A stretch of 64,000 nucleotides of DNA from Thioploca ingrica (GCA_000828835.1 AP014633.1:2108001-2172000); one strand, 5' to 3'; shown: positions 50,812 through 61,968, counted from the first letter of the stretch. Made by a program: numbers and translations. Notes: a model not told the origin generated them from the letters alone.

Positions 50812-51857
50812 GACGACTTACCTGGGTTTGGTATTTTCTCTCGTTTCGACGCTTCCAAACGTTCATAAGCGGCGATAATGCGTGCCACAATGGGATGACG
50901 TACCACATCTTTGGCGTTAAAAAAAGTGAAACTCACACCTTCAACCTCTTTAAGTATATGAATAACTTGTTTTAAACCCGATTGACTTTCGCGGGGTAAA
51001 TCAATTTGAGTAATGTCACCGGTTACCACCGCCGTAGAACCAAAGCCAATCCGGGTTAAAAACATTTTCATTTGTTCTACTGTGGTATTTTGGGCTTCAT
51101 CGAGAATAATAAACGCTTCGTTCAAAGTTCGCCCACGCATATAAGCTAACGGCGCGATTTCAATAACATTTCTATCGATTAACTTGGCCACTCGTTCAAA
51201 ACCCAACATATCATAAAGCGCATCATACAAAGGACGCAAATAGGGATCGACTTTTTGAATTAAATCACCGGGTAAAAATCCCAAACGTTCGCCGGCTTCT
51301 ACCGCTGGTCTGACTAAAATCAAGCGGCGAACTTGTTCACGTTCTAAAGCTTCAATCGCACAAGCCACACCCAAATAAGTTTTGCCGGTGCCGGCGGGAC
51401 CAATCCCAAAGTTAATATCATGTCGAACGATATTGTTTAAATATTGACGTTGATTGGGACCTCGACCTTTAACGATACCGCGGCGAGTACGAATAACGAC
51501 TTCTGCGCCTTCAACAGGTTCAGTTGTGTCAGTAGCGAATTCGGTTGCGGCAGCCGCTAATAAAGCGTCAATATTGGATTCCTGGGAAAATAAATGCACC
51601 CGAGCTGGATTGAGCACTTCTTCACAAGTAGCCGTGTATAATTGATTCAGAACTTGAGTGACGCTCTGCACGGCATGAGTTAGCCCAATGACTCGAAATT
51701 GATGGCCGCGGTTATTAATTTCCACGCTAAACCGCTGTTCCAGTTGACGTAAATGTTCATCAAACTGACCGCATAAATTAGCTAACCGTTGGTTATCCTG
51801 CGGTTCTAAAGTAAAGTCGCAGCTGATCAGGTGATTCGAAGCAGAACTTTTATCCAA
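50808..51857 (-). CDS. ybeZ: PhoH-like ATPase (YbeZ)
   Basis: 349 residues. Walker A is FGIGPAGTGKTYLGVACA, Walker B is AFIILDEAQNTTVEQMKMFLTRIG, and GSTAVVTGDITQIDLP is typical of the PhoH family. YbeZ works with YbeY in ribosome-associated RNA processing. It lies between miaB (52 bp upstream) and ybeY (4-bp overlap). The N-terminal 110 residues are the usual family extension. Confidence 0.95.
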   Translation of the reverse strand: MDKSSASNHLISCDFTLEPQDNQRLANLCGQFDEHLRQLEQRFSVEINNRGHQFRVIGLTHAVQSVTQVLNQLYTATCEEVLNPARVHLFSQESNIDALLAAAATEFATDTTEPVEGAEVVIRTRRGIVKGRGPNQRQYLNNIVRHDINFGIGPAGTGKTYLGVACAIEALEREQVRRLILVRPAVEAGERLGFLPGDLIQKVDPYLRPLYDALYDMLGFERVAKLIDRNVIEIAPLAYMRGRTLNEAFIILDEAQNTTVEQMKMFLTRIGFGSTAVVTGDITQIDLPRESQSGLKQVIHILKEVEGVSFTFFNAKDVVRHPIVARIIAAYERLEASKREKIPNPGKSS

Positions 51858-51909
51858 AATAACTAAAAAACCGATTAATAGTCAATTATTTAGCTGTTTC
51901 ATTTATCAA

Positions 51910-53232
51910 TCACACCAATTCACCACGGAGGGAATTAGGTAGCGCTTGAGTAATTTTAACATCGACCAATTGTCCTATCAAATTGAGCTCGCCACTCAAA
52001 TTAACAACCCGATTATTTTCAGTACGCCCGGCTAATTCTTGCGGGTTTTTACGGGAAGGTTGTTCTATTAAAATGCGTTGTATCGTACCAACCATCGATT
52101 CGCTAATCGCTAAAGCCATCGCATTAATTCGCTGTTGTAATTGGCTAAGCCGCTGTTTCTTGACGGTGAGTGGAATTTCATCCGGAAAACTGGCAGCGGG
52201 TGTCCCCGGTCGCGGACTATAAATAAAGCTAAAAGCTTGATCAAACCCAATTTCTTCAATGAATTGCATCGTGGCTTGAAAGTCCGCTGCGGTTTCTCCT
52301 GGAAACCCGACGATAAAATCAGAAGACAAACTTAATTGCGGACGAGCGGCGCGTAATTGCTGGACTTTTTGCTTATATTCCCTAGCGGTATGTCCTCGTT
52401 TCATTTGAGTTAAAATTCGATCCGAGCCACTTTGTACCGGTAAATGTAACTGACTGACTAACTTCGGAATTTGGGTATAGACTTGAATGAGGTTATCCGA
52501 TAATTCTACGGGATGAGAAGTGGTATAACGAATTCGTTCTATTCCCTCAATAGCCGCGACATAAGTAATGAGCAGTGCTAAATCGGCTATTTCCCCATCC
52601 ACCATGCGTCCGCGATAGCCATTCACATTTTGACCCAGTAAAGTGACTTCTTTGACACCTTGGTTAGCCAAAATAGCCACCTCAGCGATGACGTCATCAA
52701 AAGGGCGACTGATTTCTCTGCCACGCGTATAGGGAACCACACAGAAAGTACAATAATGACTGCACCCTTCCATAATCGCAACAAAGGCGGTTACACCTTC
52801 GGCTTTCGGTTCGGGTAAACAATCAAATTTTTCAATTTCCGGGAAGGAAATATCAATGACGGCTTGACGACGATCGCGGACTTCATCGAGTAAATGCGGT
52901 AACCGATGTAATGTTTGGGGACCAAAAATCAAATCAACATAAGGAGCACGCCGCAGAATCGCTTCACCTTCTTGACTCGCCACACAGCCACCGACTCCAA
53001 TCACAATCTCTGGTCGCCGTTTTTTTAATTCTCGCCATTGACCTAACTGTGAAAACACTTTTTCCTGCGCTTTTTCACGAATCGAGCACGTATTCAGTAA
53101 TAAGACATCGGCTTCATTCGGATCAGCAGTTGGCTCCATTTGATGTGAGATAGCCAGTGTTTGAGCCATTCTGGATGAATCATATTCATTCATCTGGCAA
53201 CCAAAGGTTTTAATATAAAGTCTGGGTCCCAT
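51910..53232 (-). CDS. miaB: tRNA-2-methylthio-N6-isopentenyladenosine methylthiotransferase MiaB
   Basis: 440 residues. The N-terminal UPF0004 domain has three cluster cysteines ([30 protein letters not shown]). The radical-SAM core has [17 protein letters not shown], the CxxxCxxC cluster. A TRAM domain is at the C-terminus ([26 protein letters not shown]). It methylthiolates adenosine 37 of tRNAs. It is first gene of the miaB-ybeZ-ybeY-ybeX series. Confidence 0.96.
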   Translation of the reverse strand: MGPRLYIKTFGCQMNEYDSSRMAQTLAISHQMEPTADPNEADVLLLNTCSIREKAQEKVFSQLGQWRELKKRRPEIVIGVGGCVASQEGEAILRRAPYVDLIFGPQTLHRLPHLLDEVRDRRQAVIDISFPEIEKFDCLPEPKAEGVTAFVAIMEGCSHYCTFCVVPYTRGREISRPFDDVIAEVAILANQGVKEVTLLGQNVNGYRGRMVDGEIADLALLITYVAAIEGIERIRYTTSHPVELSDNLIQVYTQIPKLVSQLHLPVQSGSDRILTQMKRGHTAREYKQKVQQLRAARPQLSLSSDFIVGFPGETAADFQATMQFIEEIGFDQAFSFIYSPRPGTPAASFPDEIPLTVKKQRLSQLQQRINAMALAISESMVGTIQRILIEQPSRKNPQELAGRTENNRVVNLSGELNLIGQLVDVKITQALPNSLRGELV

Positions 53233-53593
53233 GTGTGTTTAACGAAATAAAGCGACTAGTATAGATTATATTTTAGCAAGCTATCTTACTTAGGCCAGTT
53301 AGCTTCTCGAAGAGATTGTTGAGTGATAGTAAAATTTGTCATCCGTTTAATTTTAATAATCCTACCTGTTAGTTACTTATTAATCAATAGAAAGTTGCAA
53401 TCGCTTCCCGTCACTAGAAACGACCAAGTTCATTAGCGAAAAATAGCTAATGACAGTAAGTATAAGGGTAAAGAAATAAGTTTTTCCTTGAAAATAAAGT
53501 TTTAGAGATATATTAAGTGGATAAGCAACCGAAATGTATTCCATCAGAAAATAGGTTGCCTATTACTTCAAGTATTGTCACTTCAAACAAGAG
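53233..53593. other. AT-rich gene-free stretch upstream of miaB
   Basis: 360 bp without coding character. It presumably holds the miaB promoter (minus strand) and possibly the start of the candidate RNA described next. Confidence 0.45.
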
Positions 53594-53716
53594 AAGAAAC
53601 TATGCTCCTGCGACCGCAATCAGGATGGCGTGATTGACGCGCAAGAAAAGAAACTATGCCCAGTGTGATTGACTAAAGCCAAGAAGGTGCGCGCCGCGTT
53701 TTTTGGCGGTGCGTAC
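53594..53716 (+). ncRNA. Candidate structured RNA region with duplicated unit and strong hairpin
   Basis: AAGAAACTATGC occurs at 53594-53605 and again at 53648-53659, each followed by GTGATTGAC. A strong hairpin follows (53687-53716), arms GTGCGCGCCGC and GCGGTGCGTAC with an 8-nt loop, 11 bp including two G-U. A bidirectional terminator stands 14 bp later. No coding frame. Could be an RNA gene on the plus strand, but the 5-prime end and identity are unknown. Confidence 0.35.
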
Positions 53717-53730
53717 ACGGTTAACCGGTA

Positions 53731-53772
53731 AAAAATCCTATCCGATTACTTTATTCAGATAGGATTTTTTTT
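53731..53772. terminator. Bidirectional intrinsic terminator
   Basis: AATCCTATC pairs with GATAGGATT across a 15-nt loop. A run of T follows on the plus strand (to 53772) and a matching A-run precedes it, giving U-tracts on both strands. It can end pstS transcription (stop at 53874, minus strand) and any plus-strand transcript from 53594-53716. Confidence 0.82.
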
Positions 53773-53873
53773 ATTCAACCTGTCCTATTTCCCGCTATGA
53801 TTTTCCCTAATCATTCCTCCTCGAACATTGTTATCACCTTTTCCAGCTTGCCCATTGATAGAATGTCAAACAA

Positions 53874-54830
53874 CTATTTTAATTTAGCTAGTTCTTGTTC
53901 AAGAATTTTAGTTGGCAATGAAATATAACCATCTTTTTCTACAATTTCTTGACCGGTTTTGGAAAGAACCATTTTGAGAAATTCAGTTTCTAAAGGAGGT
54001 AAGGGTTTATTGGGATCTTTGTTGACATAAATGTATAAAAATCGTGCGAGAGGATACTTACCAGAAATCACTTCTTTTTCTATCGGGCGAATGAAGTCTT
54101 GACCTTCTTCCTTAGCTAAAGCCAGCGCTTTTACGCCGGAAGTCTTATAACCAATTCCAGAATAACCAATGCCATTGATGGAAGCCGTTACTGCTTGTAC
54201 CACGGCAGCAGATCCCGGATTTTCATTAACGGTGTTTTTATAATCCCCTTCACATAAAACTTTTTCTTTAAAGTAACCATAAGTACCGGACACCGAATTA
54301 CGTCCGTAGAGTTGAATTCCTTTATTTGCCCATTCACCCCCGAGTCCAACTTGTCCCCAAGTGGTGATCTCTTCCGAAGCACCACATTTTCTAGTTGCCG
54401 AAAAGATCGCATCCACTTGTTTAAGCGTCAGATGCTCAAGCGGATTATCTTTGTTCACATAAACAGCTAAGGCGTCAATAGCCACTCGAATCTGAGTGGG
54501 TTTATAACCATATTTTTTTTCAAAGGCTTCTTCTTCTTTATCCTTCATCTGTCGGCTCATTGGACCTAAATTAGCTGTACCTTCCGTTAAAGCTGGGGGA
54601 GCAGTCGAAGAACCCGCCGATTGTACTTGAATATTTACATTGGGATACAAACGCTTATATTCCTCAGTCCATAATGTCATTAGATTAGACAGCGTATCTG
54701 AACCCACACTGGATAAATTACCAGAAACACCCGTGTTCTTTTGGTAATCTGGTAAGTTAGCGTCAATGGCTATCGCTGTAGACACGGATAAAGCGTTAAC
54801 CATAAAACTCACCACAAGTAATTTTTTCAT
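53874..54830 (-). CDS. pstS: Phosphate ABC transporter substrate-binding protein PstS
   Basis: About 318 residues. The start is ATG 54830, with GAGGA 9 nt upstream, giving the signal peptide [21 protein letters not shown]; the frame extends 8 codons further but without support. The phosphate-binding segments [56 protein letters not shown] and [13 protein letters not shown] are present. It is a periplasmic high-affinity phosphate-binding protein. pstCAB and phoU are not adjacent. The terminator at 53731-53772 follows. Confidence 0.93.
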   Translation of the reverse strand: MKKLLVVSFMVNALSVSTAIAIDANLPDYQKNTGVSGNLSSVGSDTLSNLMTLWTEEYKRLYPNVNIQVQSAGSSTAPPALTEGTANLGPMSRQMKDKEEEAFEKKYGYKPTQIRVAIDALAVYVNKDNPLEHLTLKQVDAIFSATRKCGASEEITTWGQVGLGGEWANKGIQLYGRNSVSGTYGYFKEKVLCEGDYKNTVNENPGSAAVVQAVTASINGIGYSGIGYKTSGVKALALAKEEGQDFIRPIEKEVISGKYPLARFLYIYVNKDPNKPLPPLETEFLKMVLSKTGQEIVEKDGYISLPTKILEQELAKLK

Positions 54831-54919
54831 GAAATTATTTTCCTCTTGGCTCATGAATGATAGTTATAAGCCGTGTTAGTATGCTTAGAAAATATGACCG
54901 GATGATGACAGTCATGAGT

Positions 54920-55663
54920 TTAATCTTCCGCAGCGGCTGGTTGGGTCATCAACGGTCGCATCGCCTGTAAAAGATTTTTAAATAGATATTGATGTTGACT
55001 TTCTTCATGAGCTAACCAAGATTTAATATGAGTCCGTTGGGTGGGCTGGGCAAAACAAGCCGGACAACTATCGGCAATCACCGGTAATTGGGCACTTTGG
55101 GCAAAAGCGGCTGTTTGTCTCTCACGCACATAAATCAAGGGTCGAATAACTCGAATATCTCCAGTGTCATTGGTGTAGTGGGCTTTCATCGTTTGGAGGT
55201 GACCGGCATACAAAGCGGACATAAAAAAACTTTCTGCTAAATCATCGAGATGCTGCGCCAAGGCTAATACATTGTAACCCTGTTGACGTGCCGTCGAATA
55301 CATGATACCTCGTTTCATGCGGGCACAATAAGCGCAAAATGATTTACCATGCAGGTGTTGTTGCGCTTCTACCATAATGGCTTGAGTTTTATAAAAATAA
55401 GGTATTGCTAAATCGGCAAAATAAGCTTTTAAGGGTGAGGGGTCAAAACCAGGAATTTGGGGATCAATGGTAATCACACCCAACTGAAAATGCACCGGGG
55501 CATAACGTTGCAAATGTCTTAATATAGCTAATAAAGAGAGAGAATCTTTACCACCAGACAAGCCTAATAAAATATTATCTCCCGCTTGAATCATGGTGTA
55601 ATCAGCAATGGCACGTCCCACCGCACGCATAAGCGATTTAGGCGGTTGTTTGAACTGGTTCAT
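54920..55663 (-). CDS. ttcA: tRNA 2-thiocytidine biosynthesis protein TtcA
   Basis: 247 residues. The PP-loop SGGKDS is at residues 36-41. The cluster/catalytic cysteines lie in SFCAYCARMKRGIMY, and a third cysteine pair in ADSCPACFAQPTQRTHIK. LAQHLDDLAESFFMSALYAG is the second ATP-pyrophosphatase signature. It thiolates cytidine 32 in tRNAs. It is shorter than the roughly 310-residue E. coli protein but keeps all catalytic elements. Confidence 0.92.
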   Translation of the reverse strand: MNQFKQPPKSLMRAVGRAIADYTMIQAGDNILLGLSGGKDSLSLLAILRHLQRYAPVHFQLGVITIDPQIPGFDPSPLKAYFADLAIPYFYKTQAIMVEAQQHLHGKSFCAYCARMKRGIMYSTARQQGYNVLALAQHLDDLAESFFMSALYAGHLQTMKAHYTNDTGDIRVIRPLIYVRERQTAAFAQSAQLPVIADSCPACFAQPTQRTHIKSWLAHEESQHQYLFKNLLQAMRPLMTQPAAAED

Positions 55664-55780
55664 ATCCGGTTATCTTCGTTTTAAAATGAAATAGCTCTGA
55701 TATATTTTTAAATGGTAAAATCGATATTTTAGCCAAAGTAGAGTAACCTTGAAATTTCTATTCGACAAGGAGAGTTAACG

Positions 55781-56218
55781 ATGAGTGATTCTGGTGTAAT
55801 TTCAATTACCCCTCAAGATGCTTGGCAAATGTTGCAAGATAATCCCAAGTCGGTGTTAGTTGATATTCGTTCAGAGATGGAATACTTATTCATTGGTCAT
55901 CCCAAAGGATCAGTACACGTCCCTTGGATCGATGAACCGGATTGGAAAGTGAATCCACGTTTTGCCGCGGAAGTGCGGAAAGTGATGTTAGGGGGAGTGG
56001 TCTATGATCCACAGGATAGTGATGTTGACGCTGTTCCGGTATTGTTAATCTGTCGCAGTGGTCGTCGTTCTTTAGAGGCCGGAAAAAACCTGGTTAAAGA
56101 AGGATTTACTAAAGTCTACAATATATTGGAAGGTTTTGAAGGGGCTTTAGATGCTAATCACCACCGGAGCATGTTGGGTGGTTGGCGTTTTCATGGCTTA
56201 CCTTGGGAACAATGTTAA
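55781..56218 (+). CDS. Rhodanese-like domain protein
   Basis: 145 residues forming one rhodanese domain: VLVDIRSEMEYLFIGHPKGSVHVPW, with the active-site loop LLICRSGRRSLEAG containing C91, and GFTKVYNILEGFEGALDANHH. The active cysteine is intact, so it can carry a persulphide, which fits a sulfur-oxidising organism, although the physiological acceptor is unknown. AAGGAGAG lies 7 nt before the ATG. It diverges from ttcA. Confidence 0.9.
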   Translation: MSDSGVISITPQDAWQMLQDNPKSVLVDIRSEMEYLFIGHPKGSVHVPWIDEPDWKVNPRFAAEVRKVMLGGVVYDPQDSDVDAVPVLLICRSGRRSLEAGKNLVKEGFTKVYNILEGFEGALDANHHRSMLGGWRFHGLPWEQC

Positions 56219-56381
56219 AAGTTGATATTATGAAGTAAGTAGTGGCGCCACGCTACTGGTAATATCATAGTAGAATTTGCACCTATCTTTTTATTTTGTA
56301 AACCATTTCATGCCGTGATGTTGAAAATCGGGTGGTCAACGATAAACCGCGTTGCTCACCCGACAAACTTGAGAGATAAAG

Positions 56382-56858
56382 ATGATAGACCAAACAACGA
56401 CTATTTATGAACAAGACTTTTATGGTTGGATTCAACATAATATTACCTTATTGCAACAAGGGCGGTGGGCTGATATTGATATCAATATTTTGATTGAGGA
56501 ATTGGATGGCATGGCGAAACGTGATAAGCATGAGTTGGTAAGTCATCTGATTATCTTGATAGCGCATTTGTTAAAATGGCAGTTTCAACTTAAGCAACTA
56601 TCTAATTACCGGGAATCTTGGCAAGGAGGCAGTTGGCAAGCGACTATTATTGAACAGCGGCTTCAGATTATTCGCCAGTTAGAACTTAGCCCAAGCTTAA
56701 AACCTCACCTACCGGAAGCTATCAGTAAAGCTTATCCGGCTGCTGCTATTTTGGCAGTGAAAGAAACTCTTTTACCTAAGTCAACGTTTCCTGATACCTG
56801 CCCTTATTCTCTGGAACAATTGTTAGATGATGAGTTTTATCCAGAGCAAAGCGTGTAG
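56382..56858 (+). CDS. DUF29 family protein
   Basis: 158 residues: YEQDFYGWIQHNITLLQQGRWADIDINILIEELDGMAKRDKHELVSHLIILIAHLLKWQFQ, then RESWQGGSWQATIIEQRLQI and the C-terminal CPYSLEQLLDDEFYP. This is the complete DUF29 pattern, a family of unknown function common in cyanobacteria and filamentous sulfur bacteria, often in many copies. No catalytic motif is obvious. It stands alone and is followed by a repeat-rich stretch. Confidence 0.88.
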   Translation: MIDQTTTIYEQDFYGWIQHNITLLQQGRWADIDINILIEELDGMAKRDKHELVSHLIILIAHLLKWQFQLKQLSNYRESWQGGSWQATIIEQRLQIIRQLELSPSLKPHLPEAISKAYPAAAILAVKETLLPKSTFPDTCPYSLEQLLDDEFYPEQSV

Positions 56859-56915
56859 AAATCGAACAATGGAAAGGGTGTTATAAAAAACCCGCACCTA
56901 ACGCACCCTACGTTT

Positions 56916-57138
56916 CAATGCCATTCAGTTAAGAAAAAGTTCCCCTCTCCTTTTTAGCTCGCTACCAAGCTCTGCTTGGTAGTGTCTGCACACGAAGCTT
57001 GGCTTCGTTAAGTCGTTCGCCAAGCTGAGCTTGGCTGGTAGGCATTACCAAGCAGAGCTTGGTAACGAGCTAAACCACCCCCTTCCCCTCCGGGAGTGAG
57101 GGGTGGTTATCGACTTGATCCTTAACTTAATGGCATTG
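56916..57138. repeat. Composite palindromic element, copy 2
   Basis: Contains the same words as 27682-27905: CAATGCCATTCAGTTAAG (56916-56933) at the left border, TACCAAGCTCTGCTTGGTA (56963-56981), CGAAG/CTTCG (56993-57007), GCCAAGCTGAGCTTGGC (57019-57035), TACCAAGCAGAGCTTGGTA (57046-57064) and CTTAACTTAATGGCATTG (57121-57138) at the right border. 223 bp against 224 bp for copy 1, and non-coding. The GTAGGGTGCGTTA-type motif lies just to its left (56893-56912). Confidence 0.85.
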
Positions 57139-57270
57139 ACCCTACGAGCTAATTTGGCACAACCCTTTGCCTTTCTAGTTATTCTCTATTCATTCCCAAA
57201 ATCTTCCGCTCGGTGCGTTATAATTAACGCCCCATTCACCCGGTTATCGTGATTATTTCGCCAGCCATTT

Positions 57271-59469
57271 ATGATCCTACAAATTGCTATTCCTAAGCCA
57301 GTTTATACTCATTTTGACTACCTGCCACCACCCGGAATCGAAATGAGCCGCTTACAACCCGGCATACGGTTACGGGTACCCTTTGGAAAAAATCAAAGTG
57401 ATATAGGAATACTTCTGGCGATTGCAGAAAATAGCGCCATTGCAAGTCATAAGCTTAAATTTGCCGAAGTCATTCTTGATAATACGCCCATTTTACCCCC
57501 CGATATCTTGCAGTTATTGCAGTGGGCAAGCGACTATTATCATCATCCGATTGGTGAGGTCATCTCAACCGCTTTACCTACGCTATTAAATCAGGGACAT
57601 CCGGCGATTATTCAAACCATGCAAGGTTGGAAACTGACCGCCAGTGGACAAGAACAGTTAGCTAGCCTAGCCAAAACGGCTCACCGACAACAAGCGGTTT
57701 TACAGTTATTACAAGAACATCCCCATGGCTTGAGTCATGTCACTTTAAGCAACAGTTTATCTAATATCGTTCCGGTATTGCGAACCTTGGAAAAGAAGAA
57801 TTGGATAACGCCTCATCTGGTTGAACCCACTCATCTGGTCAAAGCAGTTCAATCGATTTCTTTACCATTACCATTGAATGCTGCCCAAACTCAAGCGGTT
57901 AATCGAGTTTGTCAGCATCTCAATCGTTTTTATCCCTGTTTATTAGATGGCGTCACCGGCAGCGGCAAAACCGAAGTCTATTTACAAATTATTCAACAAG
58001 TTCTGAACCAAAATCGTCAAGCTTTAGTGTTAATTCCGGAAATCAATTTAACCCCACAAATGGTTAATCGATTTCAGCAACGTTTTTCAGTCCCTTTAGC
58101 GATATTTCATTCTAAACTCACTCCACATGAGCGCCTACAAGCTTGGCTACTCGCAAAAGAAGGCATTGCTCCCATTGTGATAGGAACGCGTTCGGCTGTC
58201 TGGACACCGTTAGCGCGTCCAGGTTTATTTATCGTGGATGAAGAACATGATCCCGCTTACAAACAACAAGATGGATTCCGTTACTCGGCACGCGATATGG
58301 CCGTAGTACGGGCACAACGTGCTCAAGTGCCCATTTTGTTAGGGAGTGCTACCCCGTCTTTGGATAGTTTATACAATGCGCAACAACAGCGTTATCAACA
58401 TTTAATTTTGCCCGAACGCGCTGGTACCGCAGTGCATCCCCGTTTTCAGGTGGTTGATATGCGCCCACAGTCACGCCAAAGCCTGTCATGGCAACTGGTG
58501 CAAGCCATTACCCTTCGCCTCGCCAAACAACAACAAGTATTGTTATTTATTAACCGACGAGGTTATGCTCCCACCTTGATGTGTTATCACTGCGGTTGGG
58601 TAGCGTATTGTCAACATTGCGATGCTCCACTCACCTATCACCAAACTAATCAGAATCTTTGTTGTCATTATTGTGGAGCCACTCGATTACGAGATACGCG
58701 TTGTCCGGATTGCCATCAAGAACAATTGTTTTTATTAGGACAAGGCACTCAACGAATTGAAGAACAATTACAACAACAATTTTCCCAAGCTCGGATTTTG
58801 CGCATAGACAGTGATAGTACCCGGGGTAAGAATGCCATGCACACTTTACTAGAACACATTCATGGTGGTGAAGTGGATATTTTGGTAGGAACGCAAATGC
58901 TGGCGAAAGGGCATCACTTTCCTAAAGTGACTTTAGTGGGCGTTATTAATATCGATAGTGGTTTATACAATGCCGATTTTCGCGCGCCGGAACGCATGGC
59001 CCAATTATTAGTTCAAGTGGCTGGACGTGCCGGTCGTGCTGAGGAACCGGGGGAAGTCATCATTCAAACTTATCATCCGGATCATCCCTTACTGAACTGC
59101 TTAATTCGAGAAGGTTATCCGGCTTTCGCGCAAGTGGCTTTACAAGAACGCCAACTAGCACAATTTCCACCTTACACCCGCTTAGCATTGCTCCGTGCGG
59201 AAGCTAATCAAGTCGAGTTGCCTTTGCAATTTCTTCAAGCCGCTAAAGAACAAGCTTTACAATTAACGGCTCAGGAAGTTCAACTCTGGGGACCCGTTCC
59301 CGCACCGATGGCTAGAAGAGCTGGCTGGTATCGCGCGCAATTATTACTGCAATCGACTCAACGTGAAGTTTTACATCGATTACTTTCCCAATGGTTACCT
59401 TGCTTGGCTAGTTTAGCCGGTAGAAAAGTGCGCTGGTCATTGGATATTGATCCACAAGAATTATTATAA
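57271..59469 (+). CDS. priA: Primosomal replication helicase PriA
   Basis: 732 residues. The N-terminal 3-prime-DNA-binding domain starts ILQIAIPKPVYTHFDYLPP. The helicase core has Walker A LLDGVTGSGKTEVYL, LVLIPEINLTPQMV, DEEH box FIVDEEHDPAYKQ and SATPSLDSL. Eight zinc-binding cysteines follow in CYHCGWVAYCQHCDAPL and CCHYCGATRLRDTRCPDC. C-terminal motifs are VDILVGTQMLAKGHHFP and VQVAGRAGRAEEPGEV. It restarts replication at stalled forks. Confidence 0.96.
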   Translation: MILQIAIPKPVYTHFDYLPPPGIEMSRLQPGIRLRVPFGKNQSDIGILLAIAENSAIASHKLKFAEVILDNTPILPPDILQLLQWASDYYHHPIGEVISTALPTLLNQGHPAIIQTMQGWKLTASGQEQLASLAKTAHRQQAVLQLLQEHPHGLSHVTLSNSLSNIVPVLRTLEKKNWITPHLVEPTHLVKAVQSISLPLPLNAAQTQAVNRVCQHLNRFYPCLLDGVTGSGKTEVYLQIIQQVLNQNRQALVLIPEINLTPQMVNRFQQRFSVPLAIFHSKLTPHERLQAWLLAKEGIAPIVIGTRSAVWTPLARPGLFIVDEEHDPAYKQQDGFRYSARDMAVVRAQRAQVPILLGSATPSLDSLYNAQQQRYQHLILPERAGTAVHPRFQVVDMRPQSRQSLSWQLVQAITLRLAKQQQVLLFINRRGYAPTLMCYHCGWVAYCQHCDAPLTYHQTNQNLCCHYCGATRLRDTRCPDCHQEQLFLLGQGTQRIEEQLQQQFSQARILRIDSDSTRGKNAMHTLLEHIHGGEVDILVGTQMLAKGHHFPKVTLVGVINIDSGLYNADFRAPERMAQLLVQVAGRAGRAEEPGEVIIQTYHPDHPLLNCLIREGYPAFAQVALQERQLAQFPPYTRLALLRAEANQVELPLQFLQAAKEQALQLTAQEVQLWGPVPAPMARRAGWYRAQLLLQSTQREVLHRLLSQWLPCLASLAGRKVRWSLDIDPQELL

Positions 59470-59653
59470 CCTAAAATTAAGAGAGCAATATTTAATTTTC
59501 AGGAGGATGCGTTAAAAGATAGTCGTGAAACACTGATTTTAAAAAGCCAAAATGCGTTACGTTGCGCTAACGCCCTCGACATAAAATCAATTACTTATAG
59601 AAACTGTCTGAACCATTATTAGAAAATACTAACGATTTTTGGAGTATCACTTG
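59470..59653. other. Short gene-free gap with a repeat fragment
   Basis: Contains a fragment of the GTTACGTTGCGCTAACGCC-type repeat (59551-59576). Otherwise nothing recognised before the Uma2 gene. Confidence 0.5.
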
Positions 59654-60412
59654 ATGACAATTGCAACCGAACTCTCTCCACCGAGCAAAAATGACAACTT
59701 GCCAAATGAACTGGACTTTGAAGCACCACCTCAACTCTTAGACCCCGCTGATTGGCCCAAAATTGACCACCTTATCACAGAGGATGATACCCCAGTGGAT
59801 AATATTCCCTCAGCCAAACAACAACGCTTATTAGTTGAATCTTTATACACTTCTTGGCGTGGCACAGGAACTACACCCGCGTTTATAGCCGATGCCAATA
59901 TTGGGATTTTCTTTGCGGTTGGCTCTCCGGCTCTCGTACCCGATATGTTTCTCAGTTTAGATGTCCAAGTCGCAGAAGAGTGGTGGCATAAACGCCATCG
60001 CTCCTACTTTCTCTGGGAATTTGGCAAACCACCCGAAGTCGTCGTTGAAATCGTTTCCAATAACAAAGGCGGCGAAGATACTACCAAAATGCGCAACTAT
60101 GCCCGAATTAAAATCGCCCATTACGTTATCTTTGATCCACAAGCACAGTTAAGTACGGAACCGTTGCAGATTTACGAATTGGTTCAAGGTCGATATGTCA
60201 AACAAAATAATAATATCCTAGCCGAAGTTGGATTAGGTCTTACCCTGTGGAACGGTCAATACGAAGACAAAGAAGCCGTTTGGTTACGCTGGTGTTATCC
60301 GGATGGTCGTCTCATTTTGACCGGTACCGAACGTGCCGAACAGGAATATCAACGCGCTGAACGTCTCGCGGCTAAGTTACGGGAATTAGGAATTGATCCT
60401 GACTTGGTGTGA
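59654..60412 (+). CDS. Uma2 family (DUF820) putative endonuclease
   Basis: 252 residues from ATG 59654, which has GGAG 9 nt upstream; the frame extends 5 codons further to a TTG without better support. The Uma2 core is complete: LVESLYTSWRG, VPDMFLSLDVQ, PPEVVVEIVSNNKGGEDTTKMRNYARIKIAHYVIFDPQAQ, with the acidic residues and lysine of a PD-(D/E)xK-like site, followed by a coiled-coil tail (EQEYQRAERLAAKLRELGIDPDLV). It belongs to the same family as the shorter gene at 36408. Function unknown. Confidence 0.88.
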   Translation: MTIATELSPPSKNDNLPNELDFEAPPQLLDPADWPKIDHLITEDDTPVDNIPSAKQQRLLVESLYTSWRGTGTTPAFIADANIGIFFAVGSPALVPDMFLSLDVQVAEEWWHKRHRSYFLWEFGKPPEVVVEIVSNNKGGEDTTKMRNYARIKIAHYVIFDPQAQLSTEPLQIYELVQGRYVKQNNNILAEVGLGLTLWNGQYEDKEAVWLRWCYPDGRLILTGTERAEQEYQRAERLAAKLRELGIDPDLV

Positions 60413-60896
60413 AGTGAACTTATAAGGCAACCCCAGCGAAGAATAACGCGTTTTTAGTGATTTTCCATGCGGCGTATGGCGCTACGCTTATACGCCCTAC
60501 GCGGGCTAACCCCACCTCTTTTGCCACGTCCCTTAGCAGCCCAACGTATTTTTCTTAACCCACCGGTGCCTTGAATCAGATCGCCCGCATCAAGTCGTTG
60601 CATCGGAAAGGTCTGTAAGTCCTGATATTAATTATCAGAAAGATATAAGGGTAAGTAACGAGAAAACACCGGGTAGGTCGGGTTAGGCGCGTCTGTTTGC
60701 GCCGTAACCCGACAAAACGAGGCATGAAATGCCGGGTTACGCTACCGCTAACCCGACCTACTTGGCTTAAATCCTTTTATAGTAATCTGTTCTAGCGGCT
60801 TTTTCATCACGCGCTCCTTAATGGGTTATTTTTTTATTTTATCCTTACTTACTCTTTTTCTTCCACAATTTTTACTTCTTCCGCCGTCGTTCTTTT
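60413..60896. other. Repeat-rich gene-free stretch before nif
   Basis: About 480 bp without a gene. It contains short G/C-rich repeat fragments and the inverted repeat at 60673-60761. It ends where the nif regulatory region begins. Confidence 0.55.
60673..60761. repeat. Inverted repeat GTAGGTCGGGTTAG
   Basis: GTAGGTCGGGTTAG (60673-60686) and its exact reverse complement (60748-60761) flank further hairpin-forming GGGTTACG/CGTAACCC sequences. A dispersed miniature repeat with no coding capacity. Confidence 0.75.
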
Positions 60897-60912
60897 TGTC
60901 GCTACTCCTACA
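60897..60912. promoter_or_regulatory. NifA upstream activator site
   Basis: TGT-N10-ACA, an exact match to the NifA site pattern. It lies 94 bp upstream of the sigma-54 promoter of nifH, the usual spacing. The pattern is short, so chance occurrence cannot be excluded. Confidence 0.68.
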
Positions 60913-61005
60913 AATTCCAAACTTTGTCGCGTCTCTCCCCGACCTCATTGACGTAAATCCAAAAAATATGATTTAAAATTCAAACCCTTATATTTTAATT
61001 TTAAC

Positions 61006-61020
61006 TGGCACATCGCTTGC
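61006..61020 (+). promoter_or_regulatory. Sigma-54 promoter of nifHDK
   Basis: TGGCAC-ATCGC-TTGC, a full -24/-12 match, 61 bp before the nifH ATG. It predicts transcription from about 61032. Confidence 0.92.
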
Positions 61021-61044
61021 CCAGTAGAAGTAGAAAGTTATTAA

Positions 61045-61968
<924 letters not shown>

